A stretch of DNA of 64,000 bases from Blastococcus sp. VKM Ac-2987 (GCF_026967805.1 NZ_JAPVBG010000002.1:448928-512927); one strand, 5' to 3'. Positions 16,060-25,899 are shown, counted from the first letter of the stretch. The notes: generated by a model from the sequence alone, not told the origin. Numbers and translations are program-made.

Positions 16060-17025
16060 TCAGCCGCGGGCGCCGGTCACGCGCTCGACCGGTGGCACGG
16101 TCCGCGGCATGCGGTGCCAGACCGCCCGCTGCAGCGCCAGGGTCGCCAGCGCGGCGACGAGGATGCCGGCCAGGTTGATGCCGAGCTGGGTGGCCGCCCG
16201 CACGAACTCGGCCCCGCCGCCGAGGGCGGTCGCGACGGCCATGTCGGCGGCGGCCGGCACGGTGGTCACGGAGATGAAGACGCCGACCAGGGCGCCGCTC
16301 TTGGCCGCGGTCAGCGAGAGGACGCCCGCCACGCCGGCGAGCACGGCGACGACCACCGACCACCGGTCCGGGGCGGTGATGAACCCGGTCGCGGGCCGGT
16401 CCGCGGTGAGCAGCTCGGTGCCGAACCACCCCAGGGCGCGGCCGGACAGCACCACCACGGAGGTGACGCCGATCGCGACGAGGAAGCCGACGACCAGTGA
16501 GGCGCCGGCCTGCCGCGCGATCGCCCGGCGGCCGTGCAGGGTGGCGACGGCGAGCGCGGCGAGCGGCGCGAACTCCGGGCCGAGCACCATCGCCCCGATC
16601 AGCAGGACCGCCGAGTCGTTGATGATCGCGACCGCGGCGAGCAGCGTGGCGATGGTCAGGAACGCCAGGTAGGACACCGAGAGCGACGAGTCGGCTTCCG
16701 TCGTCCGCACCACCTGCTCCCAGACGACGGCGTCGGCGCCGTCACCGGGTGCCCGTTCCTCGGCCCGCCGCGCGGCCGAGGAGACCGCCGCGTCCACGGT
16801 GACCATCGCGATGCCGCCGTCCCGGTCGATGCCCAGCTCCCTCAGCGCGGAGACCAGCCCGTCGGCGGACTCGCGTGCCACGTCGGCGAGGACGAGGTCA
16901 CCGGCCGGCGCCAGGGAGGCACCCGGCAGCACCGCCAGGTGCGCCGTCCCCGGGCAGTGCGCGAACAGCGCGAGCACCTCGTCCGTGCGGTCGGAGGGAA
17001 CGGTAACCCGCAGCTGGAGGAGCAC
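16060..17025 (-). CDS. DUF389 family membrane protein
   Basis: A 321-residue protein. A soluble N-terminal domain of about 110 residues (MLLQLRVTVPSDRTDEVLALF) resembles small ligand-binding alpha/beta modules. It is followed by six to seven transmembrane helices, including the DUF389 signature INDSAVLLIGAMVLGPEFAPLAALA. DUF389 proteins (TIGR00341-like) are widespread in actinobacteria and have no established function. The ATG 17025 immediately opens the conserved domain. A strong hairpin separates it from the upstream etfD gene, so it probably has its own promoter in 17026-17048. Confidence 0.87.
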   Translation of the reverse strand: MLLQLRVTVPSDRTDEVLALFAHCPGTAHLAVLPGASLAPAGDLVLADVARESADGLVSALRELGIDRDGGIAMVTVDAAVSSAARRAEERAPGDGADAVVWEQVVRTTEADSSLSVSYLAFLTIATLLAAVAIINDSAVLLIGAMVLGPEFAPLAALAVATLHGRRAIARQAGASLVVGFLVAIGVTSVVVLSGRALGWFGTELLTADRPATGFITAPDRWSVVVAVLAGVAGVLSLTAAKSGALVGVFISVTTVPAAADMAVATALGGGAEFVRAATQLGINLAGILVAALATLALQRAVWHRMPRTVPPVERVTGARG

Positions 17026-17048
17026 GGGGGCTTTCTATCCCGTGGACG

Positions 17049-17085
17049 ACGACGGCGCGCACCCCCGGGGGGTGCGCGCCGTCGT
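17049..17085 (-). terminator. Terminator hairpin after etfD
   Basis: A perfect 16-bp GC-rich stem (17049-17064 with 17070-17085) and a five-base loop lie about 80 bases past the etfD stop, before DUF389. No T-tract is present, as is usual in actinobacteria. Confidence 0.75.
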
Positions 17086-17165
17086 GGTGCGGTCGATCTG
17101 GCCGTGGCACGGGCCGGACTCCGCGCTCCGGTCCGCTCCTCGCTGCGATGCTCCCGGAGCTGTCG

Positions 17166-19469
17166 TCAGGCCTTCGGGCCGTGCTCCGTGGCCGCCGAGC
17201 CCTCGCCTGCCGGGTCGGCGCCGGGCGAGGTCCCGACGTCGGGACCGGAGGCCGCGCCCTGGGCGGAGACCGCCACCGGCTGCATCGAGCGCAGCAGGAT
17301 CTGGCTGACGTCGAGCACCTCGACGTGCTCGGCCGCCTCGCCGTTCTGCTTCTTGGAGGTCAGCGCGTCGCTCAGCATCGTGATGCAGAACGGGCACGCG
17401 GTGGAGATGACGTCGGGATCGAGCTCGAGCGCCTCCTCGGTGCGCTCGACGTTGATCCGCTTGCCGATCTTCTCCTCCATCCACATGCGGGCACCGCCGG
17501 CGCCGCAGCAGAAGCCGCGGTCCTTGCAGCGGTGCATCTCCTGGGTGGACAGGCCCTGCACGGAGTCGAGGATCTCCCGCGGCGGCGTGTAGACCTTGTT
17601 GTGCCGGCCCAGGAAGCAGGGGTCGTGGTAGGTGACCTTGCGGTCGACCGGCGTGACCGGGGTCAGCCGGCCCTCCTCCACCAGCTTGCCGAGCAGCTGG
17701 GTGTGGTGCACGACCTCGTACTCCCCACCGACCTGCGGGTACTCCCGGCCCAGCGAGTTGAAGCAGTGCGGGCAGGTGGCGACGATCTTGCGGGTGCCGG
17801 GCACCCGGCCCTCGAAGACGCCGTCGAGCGTCTCGACGTTCTCCATGGCCAGCTGCTGGAAGACGAACTCGTTGCCCAGGCGGCGGGCGGGGTCACCGGA
17901 GCAGGTCTCCCCGTTGCCCAGGACGGCGAACTCGACGCCGGCCGTGTTGAGCAGCTCCGCGACGGCCTTGGTCACCTTCTTGGCGCGGTCGTCGATGGCG
18001 CCGGCGCAGCCGACCCAGAACAGGTACTCGACCTCGTGCGGCAGCGGGCCGTCGGCCACGCGGACGTCGAAGTCCAGGTCCTTGATCCAGTCCTCGCGGA
18101 CGTTGCCGCCCATGCCCCACGGGTTGCCGCGCTTCTCCAGGTTGGTCAGCATCACGCCGGCCTCGGAGGGGAAGTTGCTCTCGATGAGGACCTGGTAGCG
18201 CCGCATGTCCTCGATGTGGTCGATGTGCTCGATGTCCACCGGGCACTGCTCGACGCAGGCGCCGCAGTTGGTGCAGCTCCACAGCACGTCGGGGTCGATG
18301 ACCCCGCCCTCCTCGAGGGTGCCGACCAGGGGGCGGTGCGCCTGCGCGTCGTTGGTGCCCTCGATGCGGGCGTAACCCGACGCCCACACCTGCTCGTCGC
18401 TGGGCTTGAGGACGTCGTAGTCCGGCGCCGACTCGGCCGCGGTCTTCTCGCCGAGCAGGTACGGGGCCTTGGCGTACAGGTGGTCCCGCAGGTCCATGAT
18501 CACCATCTTCGGCGACAGGGGCTTGCCGGTGTTCCACGCCGGGCACTGGCTCTGGCACCGCCCGCACTCGGTGCAGGTGGTGAAGTCCAGCATCCCCTTC
18601 CAGGTGAAGTCCTCGATCTTGCCGCGGCCGAAGACGTCGTCCTCGCCCGGGTCCTCGAAGTCGATGGGCTTGCCACCGCTGGTCATGGCCGGCAGCGGGC
18701 CGAGGGCCTGGCTGCCGTCGTCGTTGCGCTTGAAGTAGATGTTGAAGAAGGCGCTGAACCGGTGCCACGCGACGCCCATGTTCAGGATGCGGGCGATGAC
18801 CACCAGCCAGGTCAGCGAGACGACGATCTTGATGAACGCGACGATCGAGACGACGTCGGGGTTGTCCGGGAAGAGGTTCGACGCCAGGCTCGCGAACGGG
18901 TGCGACCAGGTGGGGGCGTCGTCCAGGCCGGAGGCGACCTTGGCGGCGCGGATGCTCAGGATGCTGATGCCGACGATCAGGACGACGGCCTCGACGAAGT
19001 AGCCCCGCCCCTCGTTCGACCCGGCGAAGCGGCTCTTGCGGCCCTGCCGGCGCGGGTGGTCCTTCTGCCGCCGGTAGATCAGGTAGATGATCCCGAGGAT
19101 CGTGCCGGCGCCGATCAGGTCGACGAAGAGGCTCCAGATCGCCCAGGTGCCGATCAGCGGCAGGTGGAACGCGGGGTTCCACACCTCGCCGAACGCCTCG
19201 ACCAGGGTCAGGAACAGGCCGTAGAAGCCGACGAAGACGAACCAGTGGGCGATGCCGATGGACGACCACTTCAGCATGCGCGTGTGGCCGAGCGACTCCA
19301 CCACCAGGGTCTTCAACCGGCTCTTCACCGGGCCGAAGCGGGTCCCATCGGGCTGGCCGGTGCGGATGATCCGCACCATCGCCCGGACGGCCCGGTAGGC
19401 CATCACGGACGCGACGATCAGGAACAGGACGCTGATCGTCCCCAGGACGATCTGCAGCGGGCCCGTCAT
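17166..19469 (-). CDS. etfD: EtfD-like membrane iron-sulfur oxidoreductase
   Basis: A 767-residue integral membrane reductase. About five to six N-terminal helices (residues 5-240, NarI/DsrM-like) are followed by two 4Fe-4S motifs, CTECGRCQSQCP (Cys299/302/305/309) and CTNCGACVEQCP (Cys399/402/405/409). Two CCG-type domains follow, with CSGDPARR, CPHCFNSLG, HDPCFLGR and FCCGAGGARMW. The architecture equals Mycobacterium tuberculosis Rv0338c, reported as EtfD, which moves electrons from acyl-CoA dehydrogenases via EtfBA to menaquinone. GGGAGGGG five bases before ATG 19469 fixes the start. The same reading frame stays open upstream into the next gene (see findings). Confidence 0.92.
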   Translation of the reverse strand: MTGPLQIVLGTISVLFLIVASVMAYRAVRAMVRIIRTGQPDGTRFGPVKSRLKTLVVESLGHTRMLKWSSIGIAHWFVFVGFYGLFLTLVEAFGEVWNPAFHLPLIGTWAIWSLFVDLIGAGTILGIIYLIYRRQKDHPRRQGRKSRFAGSNEGRGYFVEAVVLIVGISILSIRAAKVASGLDDAPTWSHPFASLASNLFPDNPDVVSIVAFIKIVVSLTWLVVIARILNMGVAWHRFSAFFNIYFKRNDDGSQALGPLPAMTSGGKPIDFEDPGEDDVFGRGKIEDFTWKGMLDFTTCTECGRCQSQCPAWNTGKPLSPKMVIMDLRDHLYAKAPYLLGEKTAAESAPDYDVLKPSDEQVWASGYARIEGTNDAQAHRPLVGTLEEGGVIDPDVLWSCTNCGACVEQCPVDIEHIDHIEDMRRYQVLIESNFPSEAGVMLTNLEKRGNPWGMGGNVREDWIKDLDFDVRVADGPLPHEVEYLFWVGCAGAIDDRAKKVTKAVAELLNTAGVEFAVLGNGETCSGDPARRLGNEFVFQQLAMENVETLDGVFEGRVPGTRKIVATCPHCFNSLGREYPQVGGEYEVVHHTQLLGKLVEEGRLTPVTPVDRKVTYHDPCFLGRHNKVYTPPREILDSVQGLSTQEMHRCKDRGFCCGAGGARMWMEEKIGKRINVERTEEALELDPDVISTACPFCITMLSDALTSKKQNGEAAEHVEVLDVSQILLRSMQPVAVSAQGAASGPDVGTSPGADPAGEGSAATEHGPKA

Positions 19470-19585
19470 GTTTTCCCCTCCCGTACGCCTGGCGGCGTCG
19501 GCTGACCCCCGCCTACCACCCGGGCGAGGGGCTCTGTGTGGTGCGCGCGCCGGTGCGCCGGCGCTCGGGCCGGCCCGCGGATCGC

Positions 19586-19607
19586 ATGCGGGCAGCGCTG
19601 CCCGCAT
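19586..19607. promoter_or_regulatory. 22-bp perfect palindrome upstream of etfD
   Basis: ATGCGGGCAGC (19586-19596) is followed directly by its exact reverse complement, GCTGCCCGCAT (19597-19607), with four more pairs outside a one-base bulge. It lies 117-138 bp upstream of etfD, in the 323-bp gap 19470-19792 that otherwise shows no gene. It could be a dimeric repressor site (TetR type) or the terminator of the upstream gene; the absence of any loop bases favours an operator. Confidence 0.45.
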
Positions 19608-19792
19608 TGCGACGCACGATAGCGGGCGCGCCGAGACGCTACTCGCGGGTAACGACAGCGCGCCGCACAGCCTGGTCCCCGCCCCTCCGTGCGCCGCGCC
19701 CACGCCCGTCCCGCCCGCCGTGATCCTCGGGTGCGGACCGCCGTCATCGCGCTGCAGCGAGTGGTCGGCGTGCCGAAGGTGAGGATGGTGCG

Positions 19793-20855
19793 TCAGCCCT
19801 CGCGCCGGACCCCCCCGCGCCCGCGGGGTCGCGGTGAACCGGCGCCCCGCGCGGTCCGCCGGTCGGGCGAGCAGGCGCCGCAGATCCGCCTCGGTCCGCG
19901 GCCAAGCCAAGGGCCGCACGTCGGGGTCCGCGATCCGGGCCACCCCGATGCCGAGCGCACGCAGCTCGTCCTCGCGCCGCTTCTCCTCCCACAGCACCTC
20001 GCCGGGGGAGCGGTTCCGCCACGGGTCGGTGTACTTCACCCGGCCGTCGAACTCGACGGCGACGGCGGCGTCGTCGAACCACGCGTCGACGACGGCGACC
20101 AGTCGCCCCTGGCTCCGGATCTCGACCTGCAGCTCCGGGGAGGGCAGGCCCGCGCCCAGGATGCGGAGCCGCCCGCGGGTCTCCAGCGGCGACTCCGCCC
20201 GCCCGTCGGCCAGTCCGACGGCGCGTGCCGCCCGTGGTGCCCCGGGCCATGAGCGAGCGGCCGCCGCGGCCGCGGCCAGTCCGGCGGCCGTGGCCCGTTC
20301 GGCGAGCAGTGCGGCGTCCATCGCCACGACGGCGTCGTCGAGCCGCCACTCCCGCGCACAGTCGACCAGCGTCCGGGCCGCGGAGGTCAGCCGCAGTGGT
20401 CCCGTGCGCCACCGGTCCGCCCCGGCCAGCGGCGCGCACGTCATGAAGTATCCGTTGCCGCGCCGCCACTGCCGGGGATCGGTCAGCCGGACGACGGGAT
20501 CGGCGTCGTCCGGGACGGGGAGGTGCCACAGCCGGGCGGCGGACGAGTGGCTCACCACGGCCGATGGCCGGTCGAGCGCCATGAGGACGGCCAGGCAGTC
20601 GACGCGGTGCCGCCCGACGGCGTCCTGCCCCGCAGCGAGGTCGTCGGCGGCCGCGAGCACCCCGCGGCGCAGCCTGGTCCAGCGCCCGGTCGACACGAGA
20701 GCTCTGATCTCTCCGCGCCCGTAGCCGGCCGCCAGGGCCTCCGACGTGGTGAACAACCCGTGGCGTGGCTCGGCGAGGGCGCGCAGCGAAGGGTGCACGG
20801 CGGCAGCCTGCCGATCCTCCGCGCTCGCCGGTGCCCGGGCGGGGGAGATGTGCAT
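19793..20855 (-). CDS. AbiEi-antitoxin-like N-terminus plus DUF559-like domain; probable frameshift near 3' end
   Basis: A protein of about 350 residues starting at ATG 20855 ([11 protein letters not shown]). The N-terminal winged-helix (about 20-75: [37 protein letters not shown]) matches the AbiEi-type antitoxin domain. The C-terminal part ([20 protein letters not shown] ... [19 protein letters not shown]) matches DUF559/Vsr-like nuclease folds with acidic and Lys residues in place. Such proteins are frequent in actinobacteria and mostly occur without a toxin partner. In this sequence the frame has no stop before etfD. A run of seven G (minus strand; 19816-19810) followed by an out-of-frame TGA at 19795-19793 suggests one extra base; the end given here assumes that correction. 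Confidence 0.6.
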
Positions 20856-20981
20856 GGTCGCCCCGGCTGTGGACGGCGGACCAGCGTGGCCGGCGCGCCG
20901 TCCTCGCGCCGGAGCACGAGGACGGCGTGCCGGCGGGGAGGTCGGTCGCGCGGAGGAGGGCGCCGCCGTGAACGGGGCCCC

Positions 20982-21008
20982 GGGAACACGACCGGCGTCC
21001 CTGCCGTT
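20982..21008 (+). promoter_or_regulatory. SigH/SigR-type promoter of dnaK
   Basis: GGGAAC (20982-20987), 18 bases, then GTT (21006-21008) matches the actinobacterial SigH/SigR consensus GGGAAY-N18-GTT for thiol-oxidative and heat stress. The clpB promoter in this window has exactly the same form and spacing. TAGGGT at 21008-21013 could in addition serve as a housekeeping -10 box. Confidence 0.6.
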
Positions 21009-21023
21009 AGGGTGGGCAGGAAA

Positions 21024-21044
21024 GTTGAGTGGACCCCGCGCAAG
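21024..21044 (+). promoter_or_regulatory. HAIR element (HspR operator) upstream of dnaK
   Basis: GTTGAGT, seven bases, GCGCAAG matches the HAIR consensus CTTGAGT-N7-ACTCAAG at 11 of 14 positions. It lies just downstream of the promoter, where HspR, encoded fourth in this operon, would block transcription until heat stress. Confidence 0.65.
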
Positions 21045-21107
21045 GGCGGCCACCGGCTGACCACACGGACCAGTACCACCCCAGCACACGGAAGAGAGGC
21101 CATCTCC

Positions 21108-22988
21108 ATGGCTCGAGCGGTCGGTATCGACCTCGGCACCACCAACTCCGTCGTCACCGTCCTGGAGGGCGGCGAGCCGACGGTGATCGCCAACTCCGAG
21201 GGCTCGCGCACCACCCCGTCGGTCGTCGCCTTCGCCAAGAACGGCGAGGTCCTCGTCGGGCAGTCGGCCAAGAACCAGGCCGTCACCAACGTCGACCGCA
21301 CCATCCGGTCGGTCAAGCGCCACATGGGCACCGACTGGAAGACCGAGGAGATCGACGGCAAGCGCTACACGCCGCAGGAGATCAGCGCCCGCACGCTGCA
21401 GAAGCTGAAGCGGGACGCCGAGACCTACCTGGGCGAGCCGGTCACCGACGCCGTCATCACGGTCCCCGCCTACTTCGAGGACGCGCAGCGCCAGGCCACC
21501 AAGGAGGCCGGTGAGATCGCGGGCCTCAACGTGCTGCGGATCGTCAACGAGCCGACCGCGGCCGCGCTGGCCTACGGCCTGGACAAGGGCGAGACCGAGC
21601 AGACGATCCTCGTGTTCGACCTCGGCGGCGGCACCTTCGACGTCTCCCTGCTCGAGATCGGGGACGGCGTCATCGAGGTGAAGGCCACCGCCGGTGACAA
21701 CCACCTCGGTGGGGACGACTGGGACGAGCGCGTCGTCAAGCACCTGGTGCAGACCTTCAACGCGCAGAACGGCATCGACCTGTCCAAGGACAAGCTGGCG
21801 ATGCAGCGCCTGCGCGAGGCCGCCGAGAAGGCCAAGATCGAGCTCTCGGGCGCGCAGTCGACCAACCTCAACCTGCCCTACATCACCGCCGGGGCCGAGG
21901 GTCCGCTGCACCTCGACATCACGATCACCCGCGCCGAGTTCCAGCGGATGACGCAGGACCTGCTCGACCGGGCCCGCGCGCCGTTCAACCAGGCGATCCG
22001 CGACGCCGGCATCTCGGTGAACCAGATCGACCACGTCGTCCTCGTCGGTGGCTCGACCCGCATGCCGGCCGTCTCCGACCTGGTGCGCGAGCTGACCGGG
22101 GGCAAGGAGCCCAACAAGGGCGTCAACCCCGACGAGGTCGTCGCCATCGGTGCCGCGCTGCAGGCCGGTGTCCTCCGCGGCGAGGTCAAGGACGTGCTGC
22201 TCCTCGACGTCACCCCGCTGTCCCTGGGCATCGAGACCAAGGGCGGGATCATGACCAAGCTCATCGAGCGCAACACCACGATCCCGACCAAGCGCTCCGA
22301 GATCTTCACGACGGCCGACGACAACCAGCCGTCCGTGCAGATCCAGGTGTTCCAGGGCGAGCGCGAGATGGCGATGTACAACAAGAAGCTCGGCATGTTC
22401 GAGCTGACCGGTCTGCCGCCGGCGCCCCGCGGCGTCCCGCAGATCGAGGTCGCCTTCGACATCGACGCCAACGGCATCGTCCACGTCCACGCCAAGGACC
22501 TCGGCACGGGCAAGGAGCAGTCGATGACCATCACCGGCGGCTCGGCCCTCCCGAAGGACGACATCGAGCGGATGATGAAGGACGCCGAGGCGCACGCCGA
22601 GGAGGACAAGAAGCGCCGCGACGAGGCCGAGACCCGCAACCTCGCCGAGTCGCTGCAGTACCAGACCGAGAAGTTCCTGGCCGAGAACGGCGACAAGATC
22701 CCGGCCGAGAAGAAGGACGAGCTCGGCGAGGCGCTGTCCGAGCTGCGCAGCGCGCTGGGCGGCTCCGACATCGAGGCCATCAAGTCCGCGCAGGAGAAGG
22801 TGGCCCGCGTGTCCCAGGAGGTCGGCGGGGCGCTCTACGCCCAGCAGGCCGAGGCGGCCGGCGGTGCGCCCGGTGCCGACGCCGGTGACGGTGCGGCGCA
22901 GGGCGGCGGCGCCACGGCGGCCGACGACGACGTCGTCGACGCCGAGATCGTCGACGAGGGCCCGGACCAGGGCACCGACCGCCGATGA
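21108..22988 (+). CDS. dnaK: Chaperone DnaK (Hsp70)
   Basis: A 626-residue Hsp70 ATPase. Its phosphate-binding loops [12 protein letters not shown] and [27 protein letters not shown], the linker [14 protein letters not shown] and the Asp/Glu-rich tail ending in [12 protein letters not shown] residues are typical. ATG 21108 is preceded by AGAGAGG; earlier in-frame codons belong to the leader. It folds client proteins with DnaJ and GrpE, and in actinobacteria also acts as HspR co-repressor. It is the first gene of dnaK-grpE-dnaJ-hspR-marR, and its stop overlaps the grpE start as ATGA. Confidence 0.98.
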   Translation: MARAVGIDLGTTNSVVTVLEGGEPTVIANSEGSRTTPSVVAFAKNGEVLVGQSAKNQAVTNVDRTIRSVKRHMGTDWKTEEIDGKRYTPQEISARTLQKLKRDAETYLGEPVTDAVITVPAYFEDAQRQATKEAGEIAGLNVLRIVNEPTAAALAYGLDKGETEQTILVFDLGGGTFDVSLLEIGDGVIEVKATAGDNHLGGDDWDERVVKHLVQTFNAQNGIDLSKDKLAMQRLREAAEKAKIELSGAQSTNLNLPYITAGAEGPLHLDITITRAEFQRMTQDLLDRARAPFNQAIRDAGISVNQIDHVVLVGGSTRMPAVSDLVRELTGGKEPNKGVNPDEVVAIGAALQAGVLRGEVKDVLLLDVTPLSLGIETKGGIMTKLIERNTTIPTKRSEIFTTADDNQPSVQIQVFQGEREMAMYNKKLGMFELTGLPPAPRGVPQIEVAFDIDANGIVHVHAKDLGTGKEQSMTITGGSALPKDDIERMMKDAEAHAEEDKKRRDEAETRNLAESLQYQTEKFLAENGDKIPAEKKDELGEALSELRSALGGSDIEAIKSAQEKVARVSQEVGGALYAQQAEAAGGAPGADAGDGAAQGGGATAADDDVVDAEIVDEGPDQGTDRR

Positions 22989-23689
22989 GCCCGGGGGACG
23001 AGCAGCCGCGGGTGGTCATCCGTGACAAGCGGCGGATCGACCCCACCACTGGTGCAGTACGGACGCCGGCCGGCGAGCAGCCGGCCGGCGTCCGGCCCGG
23101 TACCGACCTCCCAGGGGAGCAGATGAGCGAGCACGACACGCCGGTCGACGAGCAGGCGCCGCAGACGCCGACCGCACCGCAGCAGACCGCGGACGGCGGC
23201 GACCTGGCCCAGCAGCTGGCCGAGCGCACGGAGGACCTGCAGCGGGTCACGGCCGAGTACGCCAACTACCGGCGGCGGATCGACCGCGACCGGACGCTGG
23301 TCGTCGACCAGGCGGCCGAGCGGTTCGCCACCCAGCTGTTCCCGATGGTCGACGACATCGAGCGGGCGCGGGACCACGGCGACCTCACCGGGGCCTTCAA
23401 GCTCGTCGCCGACCGCATCCTGGGCCTGCTCGACGGCCTGGGCGTGGAGGCCTTCGGGGTGGCCGGCGACGAGTTCGACCCGTCGCTGCACGAGGCCGTC
23501 ATGCACGACACCTCCGCGGAGGTGAGCGTGCCGACGGCGACCACGGTGCTCCGGCAGGGCTACCGCCGGGGCGACCGCGTGCTGCGGACGGCGATGGTGG
23601 CCGTCACCGAGCCCGAGTCCCCGGCCGCCGCACCGCAGCCGCAGGAGGCACCGCAGGACGGCGACGACGCCGGCCAGGCGGCGGTCTGA
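22985..23689 (+). CDS. grpE: Nucleotide exchange factor GrpE
   Basis: A 234-residue protein that releases ADP from DnaK. It has a long disordered N-terminus (about 1-75), the coiled-coil dimerisation helix ([25 protein letters not shown]) and the beta-wing domain ending in [20 protein letters not shown], the GrpE signature region. ATG 22985 overlaps the dnaK stop (ATGA). A second ATG, at the [10 protein letters not shown] segment (23124), is a possible shorter start with a better SD (GGGGAGCAG), so the first 46 residues are less certain. Confidence 0.95.
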   Translation: MSPGDEQPRVVIRDKRRIDPTTGAVRTPAGEQPAGVRPGTDLPGEQMSEHDTPVDEQAPQTPTAPQQTADGGDLAQQLAERTEDLQRVTAEYANYRRRIDRDRTLVVDQAAERFATQLFPMVDDIERARDHGDLTGAFKLVADRILGLLDGLGVEAFGVAGDEFDPSLHEAVMHDTSAEVSVPTATTVLRQGYRRGDRVLRTAMVAVTEPESPAAAPQPQEAPQDGDDAGQAAV

Positions 23690-23720
23690 ACCGCCCGACA
23701 GCGACGAGAGGGGGCGTCCG

Positions 23721-24941
23721 ATGAGCACCCGTGACTTCATCGAGAAGGACTACTACGGCGCGCTCGGCGTCCCCCAGGACGCCGACGCCGCCGCGATCAA
23801 GAAGGCCTACCGCAAGCTGGCCACGGAGCTGCACCCGGACAAGAACCCGGGCAACACCGAGGCCGAGGCGCGGTTCAAGGACGTCTCCGAGGCCTACGAC
23901 GTGCTCTCCGACCCCAAGCGGCGCGGGGAGTACGACGACGCGCGACGGCTGTTCGGCGCCGGGGGAGCCGGTGCCCGGGCCGGGTTCCCCGGCGGCTTCC
24001 CGGGGGCAGGTCCCGGCGGCCAGCCCTTCGACCTCGGCGACCTGTTCGGTGCGGCCGGGGCCGGGGCCGGGGCCGGCGCGGGCGCCCGGGGCGCCGGCGG
24101 GCTGGGCGACATCCTCGGCGGGCTCTTCGGCGGCGCCGGCGGCGGCGCCCGCGCCCGCAGCCAGGCGGCGTCCGGTCCGGCGCGCGGGCAGGACGTCGAG
24201 ACCGAGGCGACGCTCTCCTTCGACGAGGCCGTCCTCGGGGTGACGGTGCCGCTGCGGATGCAGAGCCCGGGCAGCTGCCCGACCTGCGCCGGCAGCGGTG
24301 CCAAGCCCGGCACCAGCCCGCACACCTGCCCGGTCTGCCAGGGGGCGGGCGTGACCAGCCGGAGCCAGGGCGCGTTCGCCTTCTCCGAGCCGTGCCGCAA
24401 CTGCCGCGGCAGCGGTCAGGTGGTCGACGACCCCTGCCCGACCTGCGCCGGGAGCGGGATCACCAGCCAGACCCGCACGATCACCGTGCGGATCCCGTCC
24501 GGTGTCAAGGACGGACAGCGCATCCGGCTGCCCGGGAAGGGTGCACCGGGACGGCGCGGCGGGCCCGCCGGCGACCTGTTCGTCGTCGTGCACGTCTCCG
24601 ATCACTCGCTCTTCGGGCGCAAGGGCGACGACCTGACCCTCACCGTGCCGATCACCTTCCCCGAGGCGGCGCTGGGCACCACGCTCACGGTGCCCACGCT
24701 GGACGGCACCGTGTCGCTCAAGGTGCCGGCCGGCACCGCGAGCGGCCGCACCCTCCGGGTGCGCGGCCGCGGGGCGCCGGGGAAGGGCCGGGCCGGCGAC
24801 CTGCTGGTCACCGTGGAGATCGCCGTCCCCGCGCGGCTGACCCCGGCGCAGCGCAAGGCCGTCGAGAGCCTGGCCGAGGAGATGCACGAGGACCCGCGCC
24901 CGCAGATCACCGCCGCGGTGCGGGCGGGAGGTGAGGGATGA
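23721..24941 (+). CDS. dnaJ: Chaperone DnaJ (Hsp40)
   Basis: A 406-residue class A J-protein. The J domain has His38-Pro39-Asp40, which stimulates DnaK ATPase. A very long Gly/Ala/Phe-rich linker spans about residues 75-150. The four zinc repeats [24 protein letters not shown] and CPTCAGSG run over about 186-246, followed by the substrate-binding beta domains. The start ATG has GAGAGGGGG upstream. The stop overlaps hspR as ATGA. It belongs to the heat-shock operon and corresponds to mycobacterial DnaJ1. Confidence 0.97.
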   Translation: MSTRDFIEKDYYGALGVPQDADAAAIKKAYRKLATELHPDKNPGNTEAEARFKDVSEAYDVLSDPKRRGEYDDARRLFGAGGAGARAGFPGGFPGAGPGGQPFDLGDLFGAAGAGAGAGAGARGAGGLGDILGGLFGGAGGGARARSQAASGPARGQDVETEATLSFDEAVLGVTVPLRMQSPGSCPTCAGSGAKPGTSPHTCPVCQGAGVTSRSQGAFAFSEPCRNCRGSGQVVDDPCPTCAGSGITSQTRTITVRIPSGVKDGQRIRLPGKGAPGRRGGPAGDLFVVVHVSDHSLFGRKGDDLTLTVPITFPEAALGTTLTVPTLDGTVSLKVPAGTASGRTLRVRGRGAPGKGRAGDLLVTVEIAVPARLTPAQRKAVESLAEEMHEDPRPQITAAVRAGGEG

Positions 24942-25390
24942 CCATGCCACCGGGAGGCCCTCTGGGGAGTGCCGGGCGGGCCGTCGCGGAGGACGCGCCG
25001 GTCTTCGTGATCTCCGTGGCCGCCGAGCTGGCCGGCATGCACGCCCAGACGCTGCGGCAGTACGACCGGCTGGGGCTGGTGAGCCCCGGCCGGACACCCG
25101 GCGGCGGGCGGCGCTACAGCCCGCGCGACGTCGCGCTGCTGCGCGAGGTCCAGCGGCTCTCGCAGGAGGACGGCGTCAACCTGGCCGGCATCAAGCGGAT
25201 CATCGACCTGGAGTCGCAGGTGGAGGCGCTGCAGGCGCGGGTGCACGAGCTGCTCGCGGAGCTGCAGCACGCCGAGAACCGGCGGATGGCCGCGGAGGCC
25301 GCGGTCCCGGCCGCCTACCGGGCGGACCTCGTCCCGCACCGGCGGCCGAGCTCGGCCCTGGTCGTCTGGCGTCCCGGAGGTGCGCGGTGA
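24938..25390 (+). CDS. hspR: Heat-shock repressor HspR (MerR family)
   Basis: A 150-residue regulator with a MerR-type winged helix (about 24-90: [44 protein letters not shown]) and a coiled coil (about 90-120). HspR binds HAIR inverted repeats and needs DnaK as co-repressor. HAIR-like sites lie upstream of dnaK (21024-21044) and of clpB (51668-51688), both in this window, so its likely direct targets are visible. The start overlaps the dnaJ stop and its own stop overlaps the next gene (GTGA). Confidence 0.95.
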   Translation: MTMPPGGPLGSAGRAVAEDAPVFVISVAAELAGMHAQTLRQYDRLGLVSPGRTPGGGRRYSPRDVALLREVQRLSQEDGVNLAGIKRIIDLESQVEALQARVHELLAELQHAENRRMAAEAAVPAAYRADLVPHRRPSSALVVWRPGGAR

Positions 25391-25860
25391 GCCGCCCGGC
25401 GACCGACGCCCACGAGGCGTACGTCGCGCTCGAGCGCGAGATCGGCCTGCTGCTGCGGCGCTCGCGCGCCATCTCGGCCCGGCTGGCGCGCGAGCTGCAC
25501 CCGGACCTGGACGGCGCGGCGTACGGGCTGCTGGCGCTGCTCCAGGACACCGGCCCGCTGCGGGCGAGCGACCTGGTGGCGCGGCTGGGGCTGGACAAGA
25601 GCACCGTCAGCCGGCAGATCTCCAGCCTGGTGGACCTGGGGCTGGTCGACCGGGCCGCCGACCCCGACGACGGCCGCGCGCAGGTGCTGACGCCGTCCGC
25701 CGAGGGGGCCGCCCGCCTGGCCCGCATCCGGTCGGCGCGGCGCGCCCGCTGGGAGAGCGACCTGTCCGACTGGCCTGCCGAGGACGTCGCCACGCTCGCC
25801 GTCCTGCTCGAGCGGCTCAACCGCATCGGCGAGGCCCGCGAGGCCGAGTCGAAGGAGTGA
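25387..25860 (+). CDS. MarR-family transcriptional regulator
   Basis: A 157-residue winged-helix protein starting at GTG 25387, overlapping the hspR stop as GTGA. The DNA-binding region is LRASDLVARLGLDKSTVSRQISSLVDLGLVDRAADPDDGRAQVLTPSAEG (about 60-110), with N- and C-terminal dimerisation helices. Its position as the last gene of the heat-shock operon suggests stress-linked expression. The operon then ends at a strong hairpin shared with the catabolic island. Ligand and targets are unknown, and control of the island is only a possibility. Confidence 0.85.
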   Translation: MSRPATDAHEAYVALEREIGLLLRRSRAISARLARELHPDLDGAAYGLLALLQDTGPLRASDLVARLGLDKSTVSRQISSLVDLGLVDRAADPDDGRAQVLTPSAEGAARLARIRSARRARWESDLSDWPAEDVATLAVLLERLNRIGEAREAESKE

Positions 25861-25866
25861 CGCCGA

Positions 25867-25893
25867 CCGGCCGGGTGCACCGCACCCGGCCGG
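25867..25893. terminator. Bidirectional terminator between heat-shock operon and catabolic island
   Basis: Perfect 12-bp arms CCGGCCGGGTGC (25867-25878) and their complement (25882-25893) with an ACC loop lie between two converging stops (25860 and 25900). It marks the left boundary of the island operon. Confidence 0.75.
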
Positions 25894-25899
25894 ACGCCG

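Noticed and set aside
17148..19505. 785-codon plus-strand open frame opposite etfD
   Set aside because: Shadow of etfD; the composition (Asp/Val/Gly/Arg-rich, no motif) is typical of reverse-complement reading of high-GC coding DNA.
17166..22595. Single 1809-codon minus-strand frame extending beyond etfD through the DUF559-like gene and antisense to dnaK
   Set aside because: The part above 20855 is antisense to dnaK; etfD has its own start. Only the missing stop between the DUF559-like gene and etfD was kept as a finding.
24050..24160. Short GC-rich repeat (GGGGCC/GGCGCC-type) as a regulatory array
   Set aside because: It encodes the Gly/Ala-rich linker of DnaJ, a normal feature of the protein.
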